Shown here: positions 57,401 to 64,000 of the stretch, in pieces
Layout: every line of letters starts with the position of its first letter
Position numbering within the stretch: the first letter of the stretch is position 1
Assembly: GCF_032854445.1 (NCBI RefSeq)
Contig: NC_088300.1
Span: forward strand, 81,445,084-81,509,083
Direction: 5' to 3'
DNA length: 64,000 nucleotides
Source: Liolophura sinensis
Lineage: Eukaryota > Mollusca > Polyplacophora > Chitonida > Chitonidae
Position numbers and translations under genes: made by a program
The notes under the pieces: generated by a model
Seen by the model: the letters and a program-made list of their open reading frames with translations, nothing else
Databases searched by the model: none
What the model was told of the DNA's origin: nothing

Positions 57401-60400
57401 CAGTCTCAGTAAATACACAACCACATCCTTCCCTTGGACACTCAGTTCATTCTGACTTCAATTAAACAGAAGGACATGTATCTTTACAAACTCTTCAGTT
57501 GAATGTTAGTGAGACAAAATATACAAAGTGCATACTGATTACAAAAATCAAGACAATCGCTACAGGTACTGGCTTTAAAAATTATTAGCATATAACAAAC
57601 TCACAACAAAAGAAATTATTAAAATATTAGGGAAATTCACAGCTTGTATGTATCCCACTGACAGTATATTTTTAAGCAGCCTTCCCAAATTATCGACAGG
57701 CCTACAGGTACATATATACATATAGGTGAATGAACGATTACCTACTGTGACAAAACTTTTGAACCAGGTTTTATTTTTTTTTGATGTGCAATAAAAGCTT
57801 TTAATTCAGAGGAAGCAGGGCTTGATCAGCAGGTGTCTCCAACACAAGCATGTGCCTTATCCAGATGGTAAGTTCAAGTTTCAGCCAGTTTATTAAAAGT
57901 ATGAGAAGGGTGGCGACTACTCAGTGAAAGAATCTCAAAGCACTGTTTATCTAACTTGGATTGGTGTGCATGGCTCACAATATGAGTTGAGGCCACCAAG
58001 TAAAGTCACTTGGGGCTTAGAACTGTCATGGAAGACTTAAAAGGTTGTTATTCGCTAGCCATTTCACATACTCATCGAAGAGTCCGAATGTTGATTGTGT
58101 CAAATGCAGGACCTACGGCCTACGACCATGTGGGATGAAATAGTGTTTGCTGGGACAGTACCGGTAATTACAAACTTGTGCTTAGTCCATCTACATGGAA
58201 TTTTTGGTTTTCTACATCTTGACATTCATCACAACACTGAGTAAATCCCTGACTGTTACAATCGTTCCATGGAAAAATGTGAATCTTTAAAAAATCGGCA
58301 GTGCGTTTCATACCATTCTTGCCAAGATGGTGAGGCTCAATGAGGCGTGAGAGCGGAGTGGGAAGCTGTCACTGATCGACTACTTATAATCCCCTACTCC
58401 CCACAGAGAGTTTACTACTTAAGACAACATCCATCGCAAGGTACTATGGTATACAGTTTCTGAAAATGCATCTGTAATTATTGAGAAGGTACAGTAAAAC
58501 CACTTGAAGTCATTAATATATTGTTGTTGACTAAGCTTGTGTCACATCAGTACTTCATCAGCATGCAACTCCTATCAATTGTTCTCTTCCTTCAAATAAA
58601 AACTGGTAGTAAAACATATTTATTAGTTACTGTATGATTACATCTGAAAATTATGAAAGGTCTAATTCATGTGATAATTTATCTTTCAAATATTACATAG
58701 GGAAACTGCATTCGTAAACTACTCTATTTGTAGTGCAGTGCTCTATTTGCAAGACAGTGAGTGAAATCAATGTACATTAGTTACTGTACATCATTCCGGG
58801 AATTATTCATCAGAACATACAATATACATTTATCTATATATATAGCAACCCTGAACCATCTCACAGAATTGTTACAACCCTACACAGGTATCATCAAAAC
58901 TGTGCAACTTTAGGGCAGTATGATGAAGACACCAAAATGATGTAGGTACATTTAAGCTAAAACATGTGATTGAACAAACAAATTTATATAATCTGTTTAG
59001 TACAAAGACATACACATGCATGCACAATGATAAGGGAAAGTGAAGCCAATATCCCCTCAGCGAAACAAGGTTAGTTTTGAGACAATCTGACAATGACAAG
59101 ACAAAAATGACAATGACAAGACATGAGGACATTTCCACAGCTCACAATAACACAAGCCTCAGCAGGGATGGTGCACAAGTAAAATGAGTGTTGCACTAAA
59201 CCTCAGAAATACAACCTCTTGACCAACCTTTAATCTTCTATTTCTTCTATGTCATTCAACAACATAAACATATTGTAATACTAATGACAGCAATGATGCC
59301 TTTATCACTTTAGTTTTTAATTAGACATCTTTTCACTGTGCAAGTATAAGACGAATAAGGTGTTGTCAAAATCACACTGTGCTGAAATGGAGTGTAAATG
59401 CAATTATTCTGACTTGCGCCAAACCAAAATGTAACACAATGTTATATGTCAATGTGTTGAGTGCCAAGATCTTACGGATTAGACTTCACACGAAAGCAGA
59501 ACAGACATGAACGATAACAGCAGCAAACAGCTAGACTCACGCAGTGACATGTCTTCTGCATTCCATTCTACTTCACCCAGAACTGAACAAAACAGAGACA
59601 CATTACAGCCCTGTTCTCCATAGTATCATCAGTAATGTGTAAACAATTATGTAGCAACATCAAGTCTGCTAGCAACTGACAAATACAAACGTAAAAGTAT
59701 AACTGACATTAACAAGATTATGACGAATATAAATGAGAAGGTGGTAGAGCACAAAAAGTCCATGCCTGCAAACAAGTCTGTATAGGATGTGAGGGGGGCA
59801 GAGTTAGATAACTGACAAGAAAACATTTCTCATGGGTTATACAGCCACTGGCTTTTTAGTCTGAAAAGGTTTCCATCAGATCTATGGGTTAATTAACACT
59901 ATTATTAGCACTACAGTTATCAATCTACTGGAGTTATGAATTTAACAAAAAATACAGAGCACCAGAGTTAGAATAAGGTGACTATACAAGTATCTACAGG
60001 TTAAAAATGGCTATTTAGGTTCAAAATCTTACAGAATCTCCACAGGAAAAATATTTATCATTATTTCAACTTCTCTTATTTATTACGTAGGCTTAAAGAG
60101 CAAGAGAGAGAGACAGAGTAAGCTTGGCCCAGATGTGTATGTGGAAATCAGACTAATTGTATACCTTCAGCTGTTGTAGGGAAGTGGGATATGTGACTCT
60201 CCACAGACGCTAGCCGCTCGTCATAAAACCCTCTCAATCGAGACATGTCCTGCTGTAGTTTGTTCTTGCTGATTTTTTCTGCTTCATACATAGCCTTGAT
60301 ATCCCTTAGCTCCTGGTCGTACTCCTAATGAAGAGGGTCGGACATTCAATGATTCATCAGAAAGGAACACTGGCTATACCAGCTGTGATACACTGTACAC

Positions 60401-61846
60401 GGCTACATTGTTAGTAATGGTAGAAAGTCCTCAAGCATACCAGGCTAAGCATAGCTGTGTCAGTAATCTGTACAAGGAGACCTATTCCCAGCCTACAGGC
60501 ACATGTATCCTATACCTCAGAAATAAGCCCCAAGACTGCGAACTTGTATATCAGACACGGTTTTAGCATCCATGTTACAGTAGATTACAGCTATTCTTTA
60601 ATACCACTACCTAGAGCAGCCCCTTACAAGCAAAAGTTAACAGTAGTTCTATAGGGTATACAACCAGTTTGGCATCACAGCTCCATATAACACAGTGATG
60701 CAAATAGGCCTTGTTCACCTGTCTAATCCTCTCCTTCTCAGCCTCCAGTTCTTCTCTGGTGCTGCCCTCCTCCACCAGGGACTCTCTGCTCCGTTCCTCA
60801 ATGCTGCCACCAAATCGTCCCTCATCTATCACAGTGCTGATGCCATCTGCAACACGGAAATATCAGAACAATCTTCAACACTGAAAACACACAGACATCG
60901 GAACAATTTTTCAACTGAACAACACCCAGATGTCAGAACAATCTTCAACATTGAACAACACACAAATGAAGGCCATACATGTTATAATTCCAAACTTCAG
61001 GTATCATTCCACCCACCATACATGTATCTCTTAGAGGATACATGTATGGTAACATGTTGGAGTTTGATAAGTGAAGTGCAAGGTCTGCTGTAACATTCCC
61101 TGTAACTGGCCCTGCCATTAGCTGCCCAGTCAGCATGGCCTTCAGGTGTCCTCTCTTAGAGGATACATATATGGTAACATGTTGGAGTTTGATGAGTGAA
61201 GGGCAAGGTCTGCTGTAACATTCCCTGTAACTGGCCCTGCCATTAGCTGCCCAGTCAGCATGGCCTTCAGGTGTCCTCTCTTAGAGGATACATGTATGGT
61301 AGCATGTTGGAGTTTGATAAGTGAAGGGCAAGGTCTGCTGTAACATTCCCTGTAACTGCCCCTGCTATGAGCCGCCCAGTCAGCATGGCCTTCATGTTTC
61401 GCCGCTAAGAGGATACATGTATAGCAGCATGTTGGAGTTTGATAAGTGAAGGGCAAGGTCAGCTGTAACGTTACCTGTAACTGGCCCTGCCATTAGCTGC
61501 CCAGTCAGCATGGCCTTCAGTCGCTGGATTTCCTCCTGGTACTCCCTCAATAAAGCATCTTTGGGATCTTCATTAATCTTGGGTTTGTTTTTGATGTTCT
61601 TGGCTCTGTTGGCATATCTGAGAGTGCTGAGTGTCTCGTCATAGTTGTTGTCAGCAGGGGAGAGACAGGCCACCATCAAGGTTTTGGTGTTTCCCCCGAG
61701 TGAGTCTTGCAGCAGTCGTGTCAACTTGGAATCTCTGTATGGTATATGTTTAGACTTGCCATCCACCAGAGCAGAGATAACATTGCCCAAAGCTGAGAGA
61801 GACAAGTTGATCCTTGTGGCTTCCTTCAGCCTGTCCCCTGTCGCAC
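45183..61846 (-). CDS. KIF17: Kinesin-like protein KIF17 (kinesin-2, OSM-3 type), 3' part
   Basis: Nineteen exon segments on minus give 715 residues plus stop in one continuous phase-consistent frame. The motor start lies beyond the right edge. KIF17 is the homodimeric kinesin-2 that carries cargo to ciliary tips and along dendrites. Visible parts: end of the motor domain ([54 protein letters not shown]); the family-specific [20 protein letters not shown] neck; coiled-coil segments; a variable middle with five 27-nt microexons; the basic [18 protein letters not shown] stretch; [20 protein letters not shown] and [14 protein letters not shown] plus [24 protein letters not shown]; and a tail with RLESLN, a KKSKKKR nuclear/ciliary localisation-type signal and C-terminal EPI, comparable to the EPL end of mammalian KIF17 that binds a PDZ domain. 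At least three introns carry arrays derived from its own exon ends. Confidence 0.93.
45994..46105 (-). CDS. KIF17: KIF17 exon, 112 bp
   Basis: Acceptor GTTTTCAG|AAACTG, donor AGGAAAG|GTAGGA. It encodes [20 protein letters not shown] and [30 protein letters not shown] matches NYFRSKRASQILS of the mammalian tail. Confidence 0.92.
46223..46320 (-). CDS. KIF17: KIF17 exon, 98 bp
   Basis: Acceptor ATGGCTACAG|GTGTAATG (poor pyrimidine tract), donor AGGCAG|GTAAGT. Joined to the previous exon it reads [20 protein letters not shown], then [10 protein letters not shown], comparable to the EDRYRLMLSR stretch of mammalian KIF17. The acceptor is weak, notable because some 57 donor-like sites precede it. 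Confidence 0.82.
46618..49767 (-). repeat. 55-bp (110-bp dimer) array made of a KIF17 exon end plus donor site
   Basis: Reading minus, two alternating 55-bp monomers occur: one with GAGAAGACAGTTCTGCCTAA then TGCAG|GTATGTCATGTG, the other with GAGAAGACAGTTGTTCCTAA then TGCAG|GTGTGTCACATG. GACAGTTTGG recurs at 46781, 46891, 47001, 47111 and 47221, giving an exact 110-bp dimer. About 28-29 dimers fit the span. The exon at 49729-49990 ends with the first monomer. Confidence 0.95.
49729..49990 (-). CDS. KIF17: KIF17 exon, 262 bp, conserved tail region
   Basis: Acceptor GTGTTCTTGCAG|ATACTG, donor AATGCAG|GTATGT, phase 0 in and phase 1 out. It encodes [60 protein letters not shown] and [18 protein letters not shown], strongly KIF17-like. 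The last 38 nt are also the founder monomer of the array downstream. Confidence 0.93.
50240..50925. repeat. 21-bp minisatellite, about 32 copies
   Basis: The unit is CAATACAGGTGTTTTAGCTG plus C, with CCGCC/CTGCC variants. Because 21 is a multiple of 3, several frames stay open on both strands and read as seven-residue repeats such as LAAKTPV. It lies wholly in a KIF17 intron and is not taken as coding. The 250 bp before it has a shorter direct repeat around GATACAGTCATTACAGCTT. Confidence 0.93.
51039..51145 (-). CDS. KIF17: KIF17 exon, 107 bp
   Basis: Acceptor TTGTATAACAG|ATGCC, donor CCAAGTG|GTAAAT, phase 0 out. It encodes [20 protein letters not shown] and [15 protein letters not shown], matching the LLNVYDSIQEEVRAKSKLLEK region of the mammalian protein. 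Confidence 0.88.
51190..51260 (-). repeat. Partial duplicate of the next KIF17 exon's 5' end
   Basis: On minus, TAACAG|ATACCATAAGTC then CAGATGGATGATGATC repeats the acceptor and first about 30 nt of the exon at 51039-51145 (TAACAG|ATGCCATAAATC, CAGATGGATGATGACC). The copy then diverges and has no matching donor. Confidence 0.75.
51413..51528 (-). CDS. KIF17: KIF17 exon with basic cluster
   Basis: Acceptor ATGATGTAG|GTTACA, donor AGCCA|GTGAGT, 116 bp. It encodes [32 protein letters not shown], matching the QLLEQQVVGGEQ...KRRKRYADERRKQL region of mammalian KIF17. Confidence 0.9.
51860..51907 (-). CDS. KIF17: KIF17 exon, 48 bp
   Basis: Acceptor TTAACACCAG|TGCTAAC, donor GACAG|GTAAGT, phase 1 nt in and 2 nt out. 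It encodes [16 protein letters not shown], an amphipathic helix. Confidence 0.78.
51925..52680. repeat. 108-bp minisatellite, about 7 copies
   Basis: The unit contains AAATATTAGTGTGAGACAGA, CATGACAGCTTCTAGAACAA and GGAAGACTGGACATCCTA. AAATATTAGT recurs at 52031 and 52139. It starts within about 20 bp of the acceptor side of the 48-bp exon at 51860-51907, so it abuts a splice site as other arrays do. Confidence 0.93.
52681..54327. other. KIF17 intron part, nothing recognised
   Basis: Unique sequence between the 108-bp array and the exon at 54328. A 99-residue open frame at 53722-54021 on + has no family resemblance and lies inside this intron. Confidence 0.5.
54328..54494 (-). CDS. KIF17: KIF17 exon, 167 bp
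   Basis: Acceptor GTTTTACAG|ACCTCA, donor CTCAGGAG|GTATGC, phase 0 in and phase 2 out. It encodes [20 protein letters not shown] and [12 protein letters not shown], a polar linker leading into the conserved second coiled-coil region. Confidence 0.8.
54890..54990 (+). mobile_element. Heavily worn SINE fragment
   Basis: GAGCTCAAGACCAG (altered B box), CGGATGGTCATGGGTTTATC, TTTCCTCCCAACATAATGCT match the family body seen at 43.3 kb. The tail is lost. Confidence 0.55.
55043..55095 (-). CDS. KIF17: KIF17 exon, 53 bp
   Basis: Acceptor TGGTTTACAG|GTATC, donor AGTGTG|GTGAGT, phase 2 in and phase 0 out. It encodes [18 protein letters not shown]. Non-conserved middle region; support is from splice sites and phase. 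Confidence 0.72.
55372..55398 (-). CDS. KIF17: KIF17 27-nt microexon, copy 5 (most diverged)
   Basis: TTCTCTAG|27 nt|GTAAGTT; encodes DDLPRPSGP (Gln to Pro). As the copy nearest the next constant exon it may be the ancestral one. Confidence 0.65.
55508..55534 (-). CDS. KIF17: KIF17 27-nt microexon, copy 4
   Basis: ACATTTTAG|27 nt|GTAAGTT; the 27 nt are identical to copy 3, indicating a recent duplication. Confidence 0.65.
55641..55667 (-). CDS. KIF17: KIF17 27-nt microexon, copy 3
   Basis: ACATTTTAG|27 nt|[16 protein letters not shown], with CTG in place of CTA for leucine (silent). Confidence 0.65.
55774..55800 (-). CDS. KIF17: KIF17 27-nt microexon, copy 2
   Basis: CATCTCTAG|27 nt|GTAAGTT; same phase and same nine residues as copy 1, with GAT in place of GAC at the first codon. 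Confidence 0.65.
55908..55934 (-). CDS. KIF17: KIF17 27-nt microexon, copy 1
   Basis: CATCTCTAG|27 nt|GTAAGTT; enters and leaves in phase 1. Adds nine residues, DDLQRPSGP, per inclusion. Confidence 0.65.
56007..56063 (-). CDS. KIF17: KIF17 exon, 57 bp
   Basis: Acceptor GTTACACAG|GCAAACC, likely donor CAGGCAG|GTGGGG. It encodes [19 protein letters not shown]. The 3' boundary could shift by a few bases because the exon end (CATGTCCCTCAG) is itself a component of the repeat that follows. Confidence 0.6.
56064..59540. other. KIF17 intron, 3.5 kb, no array
   Basis: Mostly unique sequence. Around 56640-56800 there is a two-copy tandem duplication of about 100 bp containing CACCTGAAAAACGTGTGTC. 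No other gene, RNA or repeat family was recognised. Confidence 0.6.
59541..59582 (-). CDS. KIF17: KIF17 exon, 42 bp
   Basis: Acceptor TTTTGTTCAG|TTCTGG, donor CACTGC|GTGAGT, phases fit both neighbours. It encodes [14 protein letters not shown]. Conservation is weak here, so support comes mainly from splice sites and phase. Confidence 0.7.
60165..60324 (-). CDS. KIF17: KIF17 exon: coiled coil
   Basis: Acceptor CTTCATTAG|GAGTACG, donor GCTGAAG|GTATAC, 160 bp. It encodes [20 protein letters not shown] and [18 protein letters not shown], matching the EEYEERLARLKADY...YDVRLSTLE coiled coil of mammalian KIF17. Confidence 0.9.
60719..60846 (-). CDS. KIF17: KIF17 exon: coiled-coil start
   Basis: Acceptor GTGTTGCAG|ATGGCATC, donor AGACAG|GTGAAC, 128 bp, phase 0 out. 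It encodes [20 protein letters not shown] and [13 protein letters not shown], charged helix-forming sequence that continues in the next exon. Confidence 0.88.
61098..61474 (-). repeat. Three extra tandem copies of the exon end, donor sites disabled
   Basis: A 125-bp unit (copies marked by TGTAACTGGC at 61101, 61226, 61351 and, in the real exon, 61476) repeats the last 46 nt of the neck exon plus the first about 80 nt of the intron. In the three intronic copies the donor GTAACG reads GGAATG, so the GT is lost. The real exon keeps GT. Confidence 0.9.
61475..61846 (-). CDS. KIF17: KIF17 exon: end of motor domain and neck
   Basis: Acceptor TTTGTGAAG|GTGCGACAGG (phase 2), donor GTTACAG|GTAACG (phase 1). 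It encodes [20 protein letters not shown] through [37 protein letters not shown] and [20 protein letters not shown]. It contains helices alpha-4 to alpha-6, the microtubule-binding L12/alpha-5 and the neck linker. No usual pyrimidine tract is obvious at the acceptor, but the protein match fixes the junction. Confidence 0.93.
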
Positions 61847-62049
61847 CTTCACAAAGATAGTCACAAGTAATTTGCAGATAAATACATATATTTCCAATAG
61901 AGAGACATTCCTGTCTAAAAAGGAATGTTTTGGTTTCCAAACAGAATACAAATACCAGAACTTCGGTTCTGAGCCAAAAGGTCCTGAATATTCAATCTAA
62001 GATCAGCTATAAAACTGTGATTCTATATTTTATGGAGCAAATAGGATCG

Positions 62050-63860
62050 TGCATGGTACATGTACAGTGTATAGCTCTATGGTTAGTGAGGACGCAGAAG
62101 AATGAAATGGAAGGACCACATGGTTCTTCACTCACTCATCCTGTATGGTATGGTTAGTGATGGCATAGTGAAGTCAGAATAAAGTGGAAGTGAGGGACCA
62201 CATAGTTCTTCACTCATTCATCCTGTATGGTATGGTTAGTCAGGGTGTAGTGGGACCACTTGATTCTTCTATCAATGGTATGGTTAGTGAGGGTGTAGTG
62301 AAGCCAGAATGAAGTGGAAGCAAAGGACCACATGGTTCTTCACTCATACATCCTGTATGGTATGGTTAGTGAGGGCACAGTGAAGCCAGAATGAAGTGGA
62401 AGTGAGGGACCACATGGTTTTTCCCTCACTCATCCTGTATGGTATGGTTAGTGAGGGTGTAGTGAAGCCAGAATAAAGTGGAAGTGAGGGACTACATGGT
62501 TCTTCACTCATTCATCCTGTATGGTATGGTTAGTGATGGCACAGTGAAGCCAGAATGAAGTGGAAGTGAGGGACCACATGGTTCTTCACTCATTCATCCT
62601 GTATGGTATGGTTAGTCAGGGTGTAGTGAAGCCAGAATGAAGTGGAAGTGAAGGACCACATGGTTTTTCCCTCACTCATCCTGTATGGTATGGTTAGTGA
62701 TGGCATAGTGAAGCCAGAACGAAGTGGAAGTGAGGGACCACATGGTTCTTCACTCATTCATCCTGTATGGTATGGTTAGTTAGGGTGTAGTGAAGCCAGA
62801 ATAGAGTGGAAGTGAGGGACCACATGGTTCTTCACTTAATCATCCTGTATGGTATGGTTAGTGTGGGCATAGTAAAGCCAGAATGAAGAGGAAGTGAGGG
62901 ACCACATGGTTCTTCACTCATTCATCCTGTATGGTATGGTTAGTCAGGGTGTAGTGAGGCCAGAATGAAGTGGAAGCAAAGGACCACATGGTTTTTCACT
63001 CAATCATCCTGTATGGTATGGTTAGTGAGAGTGTAGTGAGGCCAGAATGAAGTCGAAGTGGGGGACCACATGGTTTTTCCCTCACTCATCCTGTATGGTA
63101 TGGTTAGTGAGGGTGTAGTGAAGCCAGAATGAAGTGGAAGTTAGGAACCACATGGTTTTTCCCTCACTCATCCTGTATGGTATGGTTAGTGAGGGTGTAG
63201 TGAGGCCAGAATGAAGTGGAAGCGAAGGACCACATGGTTTTTCACTCAATCATCCTGTATGGTGTGGTTAGTGAGGGTGCAGTGAGGCCAGAATGAAGTG
63301 GAGGCAAAGGACCACATGAGTTTTCACTCAATCATCCTGTATGGTATGGTTAGTAAGGGCGTAGTGAAGCCAGAATGAAGTGGAAGTGAGGGACCACATG
63401 GTTCTTCACTCACTCATCCTGTATGGTATAGTTAGTGAGGGTGTAGTGAAGCCAAAATAAAGTGGAAGCAAAGGACCACATGGTTCTTTACTCATTCATC
63501 CTGTATGGTATGGTTAGTGAGGGTGTAGTGAAGCCAGAATGAAATGGAAGTGAAGGACCACATGTTTTTTCACTCACTCACTCATCCTGTATGGTATGGT
63601 TAGTGAGGGTGTAGTGAGGCCAGAATAGAGTGGAAGTGAGGGACCACATGGTTCTTCACTCAATCATCCTGTATGGTATGGTTAGTGAGGGTGTAGTGAA
63701 GCCAGAATGAAGTCGAGGTGAGGGACCACATGATTCTTCCATCAATGGTATGGTTAGTGAGGGCATAGTGAAGCCAGAATGAAGTGGAAGCGAAGGACCA
63801 CATGTTTTTCACTCAATTATCCTGTATGGTAAGGTTAGTGAGGGTGCAGAAGCCAGAATG
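62050..63860. repeat. 80-84 bp minisatellite, about 22 copies, in a KIF17 intron
   Basis: The unit contains CATCCTGTATGGTATGGTTA, GTGAAGCCAGAATGAAGTGG and GGACCACATGGTTCTTCACT. A few units are truncated (near 62260 and 63740). It lies upstream (in transcription) of the 61475-61846 exon. The last 140 bp of the window starts another direct repeat around GGTTAACTGTCATGGTGTGT. Confidence 0.94.
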
Positions 63861-64000
63861 AAGTCAAGTAAAGGTTAACTGTCATGGTGTGTGTTTGTCT
63901 GTACACCAGACAACCCTAACCAGACAGAGAATCATGTAAAGGTTAACCAGACACAGAGTCACGTAAAGATTAACTGTCATGGTGTGTGTTTGTCTGTACA

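Overview
This window is eukaryotic nuclear DNA from a marine invertebrate, most likely a lophotrochozoan such as a mollusc or brachiopod. The evidence is GT-AG introns of up to 6 kb, TATA-less promoter-like sequence, tRNA-derived SINEs ending in an AAATAAATAAAT-type tail, a decayed LINE reverse transcriptase, a decayed LTR-retrotransposon gag, and three animal gene families. The species cannot be fixed from the sequence.

Three genes can be read. (1) A PGAP4/TMEM246-like Golgi glycosyltransferase lies on + at 7804-9153. (2) A seven-exon + strand gene at 18030-39086 encodes 934 residues: SUMO-interaction-like motifs, five decapeptide repeats, an RNF216-type RING1-like zinc module, and a PARP-family mono-ADP-ribosyltransferase domain split by a Ser/Pro-rich insert of about 240 residues. 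Its seven exons sum to exactly 935 codons including the stop, with all phases compatible. (3) The 3' part of KIF17, the homodimeric kinesin-2 motor of cilia and dendrites, lies on - from 61846 down to 45183. Its first motor exons lie beyond the right edge. Genes 2 and 3 converge tail to tail, separated by two minisatellites and two SINEs. One orphan candidate exon (1571-1694, +) belongs to a gene I do not recognise.

The striking property of the window is tandem repetition. About 18 minisatellite arrays, with units of 21 to 144 bp, cover roughly 28-29 kb by adding their spans. Several sit exactly on exon-intron boundaries and have copied the splice site. In KIF17 the last 38 nt of one exon plus its 5' splice site form the 55-bp unit of a 3.1-kb array. 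Another exon end is copied three more times with the donor GT changed to GG in every intronic copy. A 133-bp unit carries a 27-nt phase-symmetric microexon five times, each copy with intact splice sites. In the PARP gene the acceptor of exon 4 is copied dozens of times upstream of itself, and the 152-bp exon holding the catalytic histidine is squeezed between a 5.2-kb array and a 1.9-kb array.

Layout: 1-2380 two arrays around the orphan exon; 2.4-5.9 kb non-coding with two hairpin elements; 5.9-7.3 kb array; 7.8-9.9 kb PGAP4; 10.3-13.6 kb arrays; 13.6-17.2 kb transposon debris and simple repeats; 17.9-39.1 kb RING-PARP gene; 39.1-44.8 kb intergenic repeats and SINEs; 45.2-61.8 kb KIF17; 62.1-63.9 kb array in a KIF17 intron.
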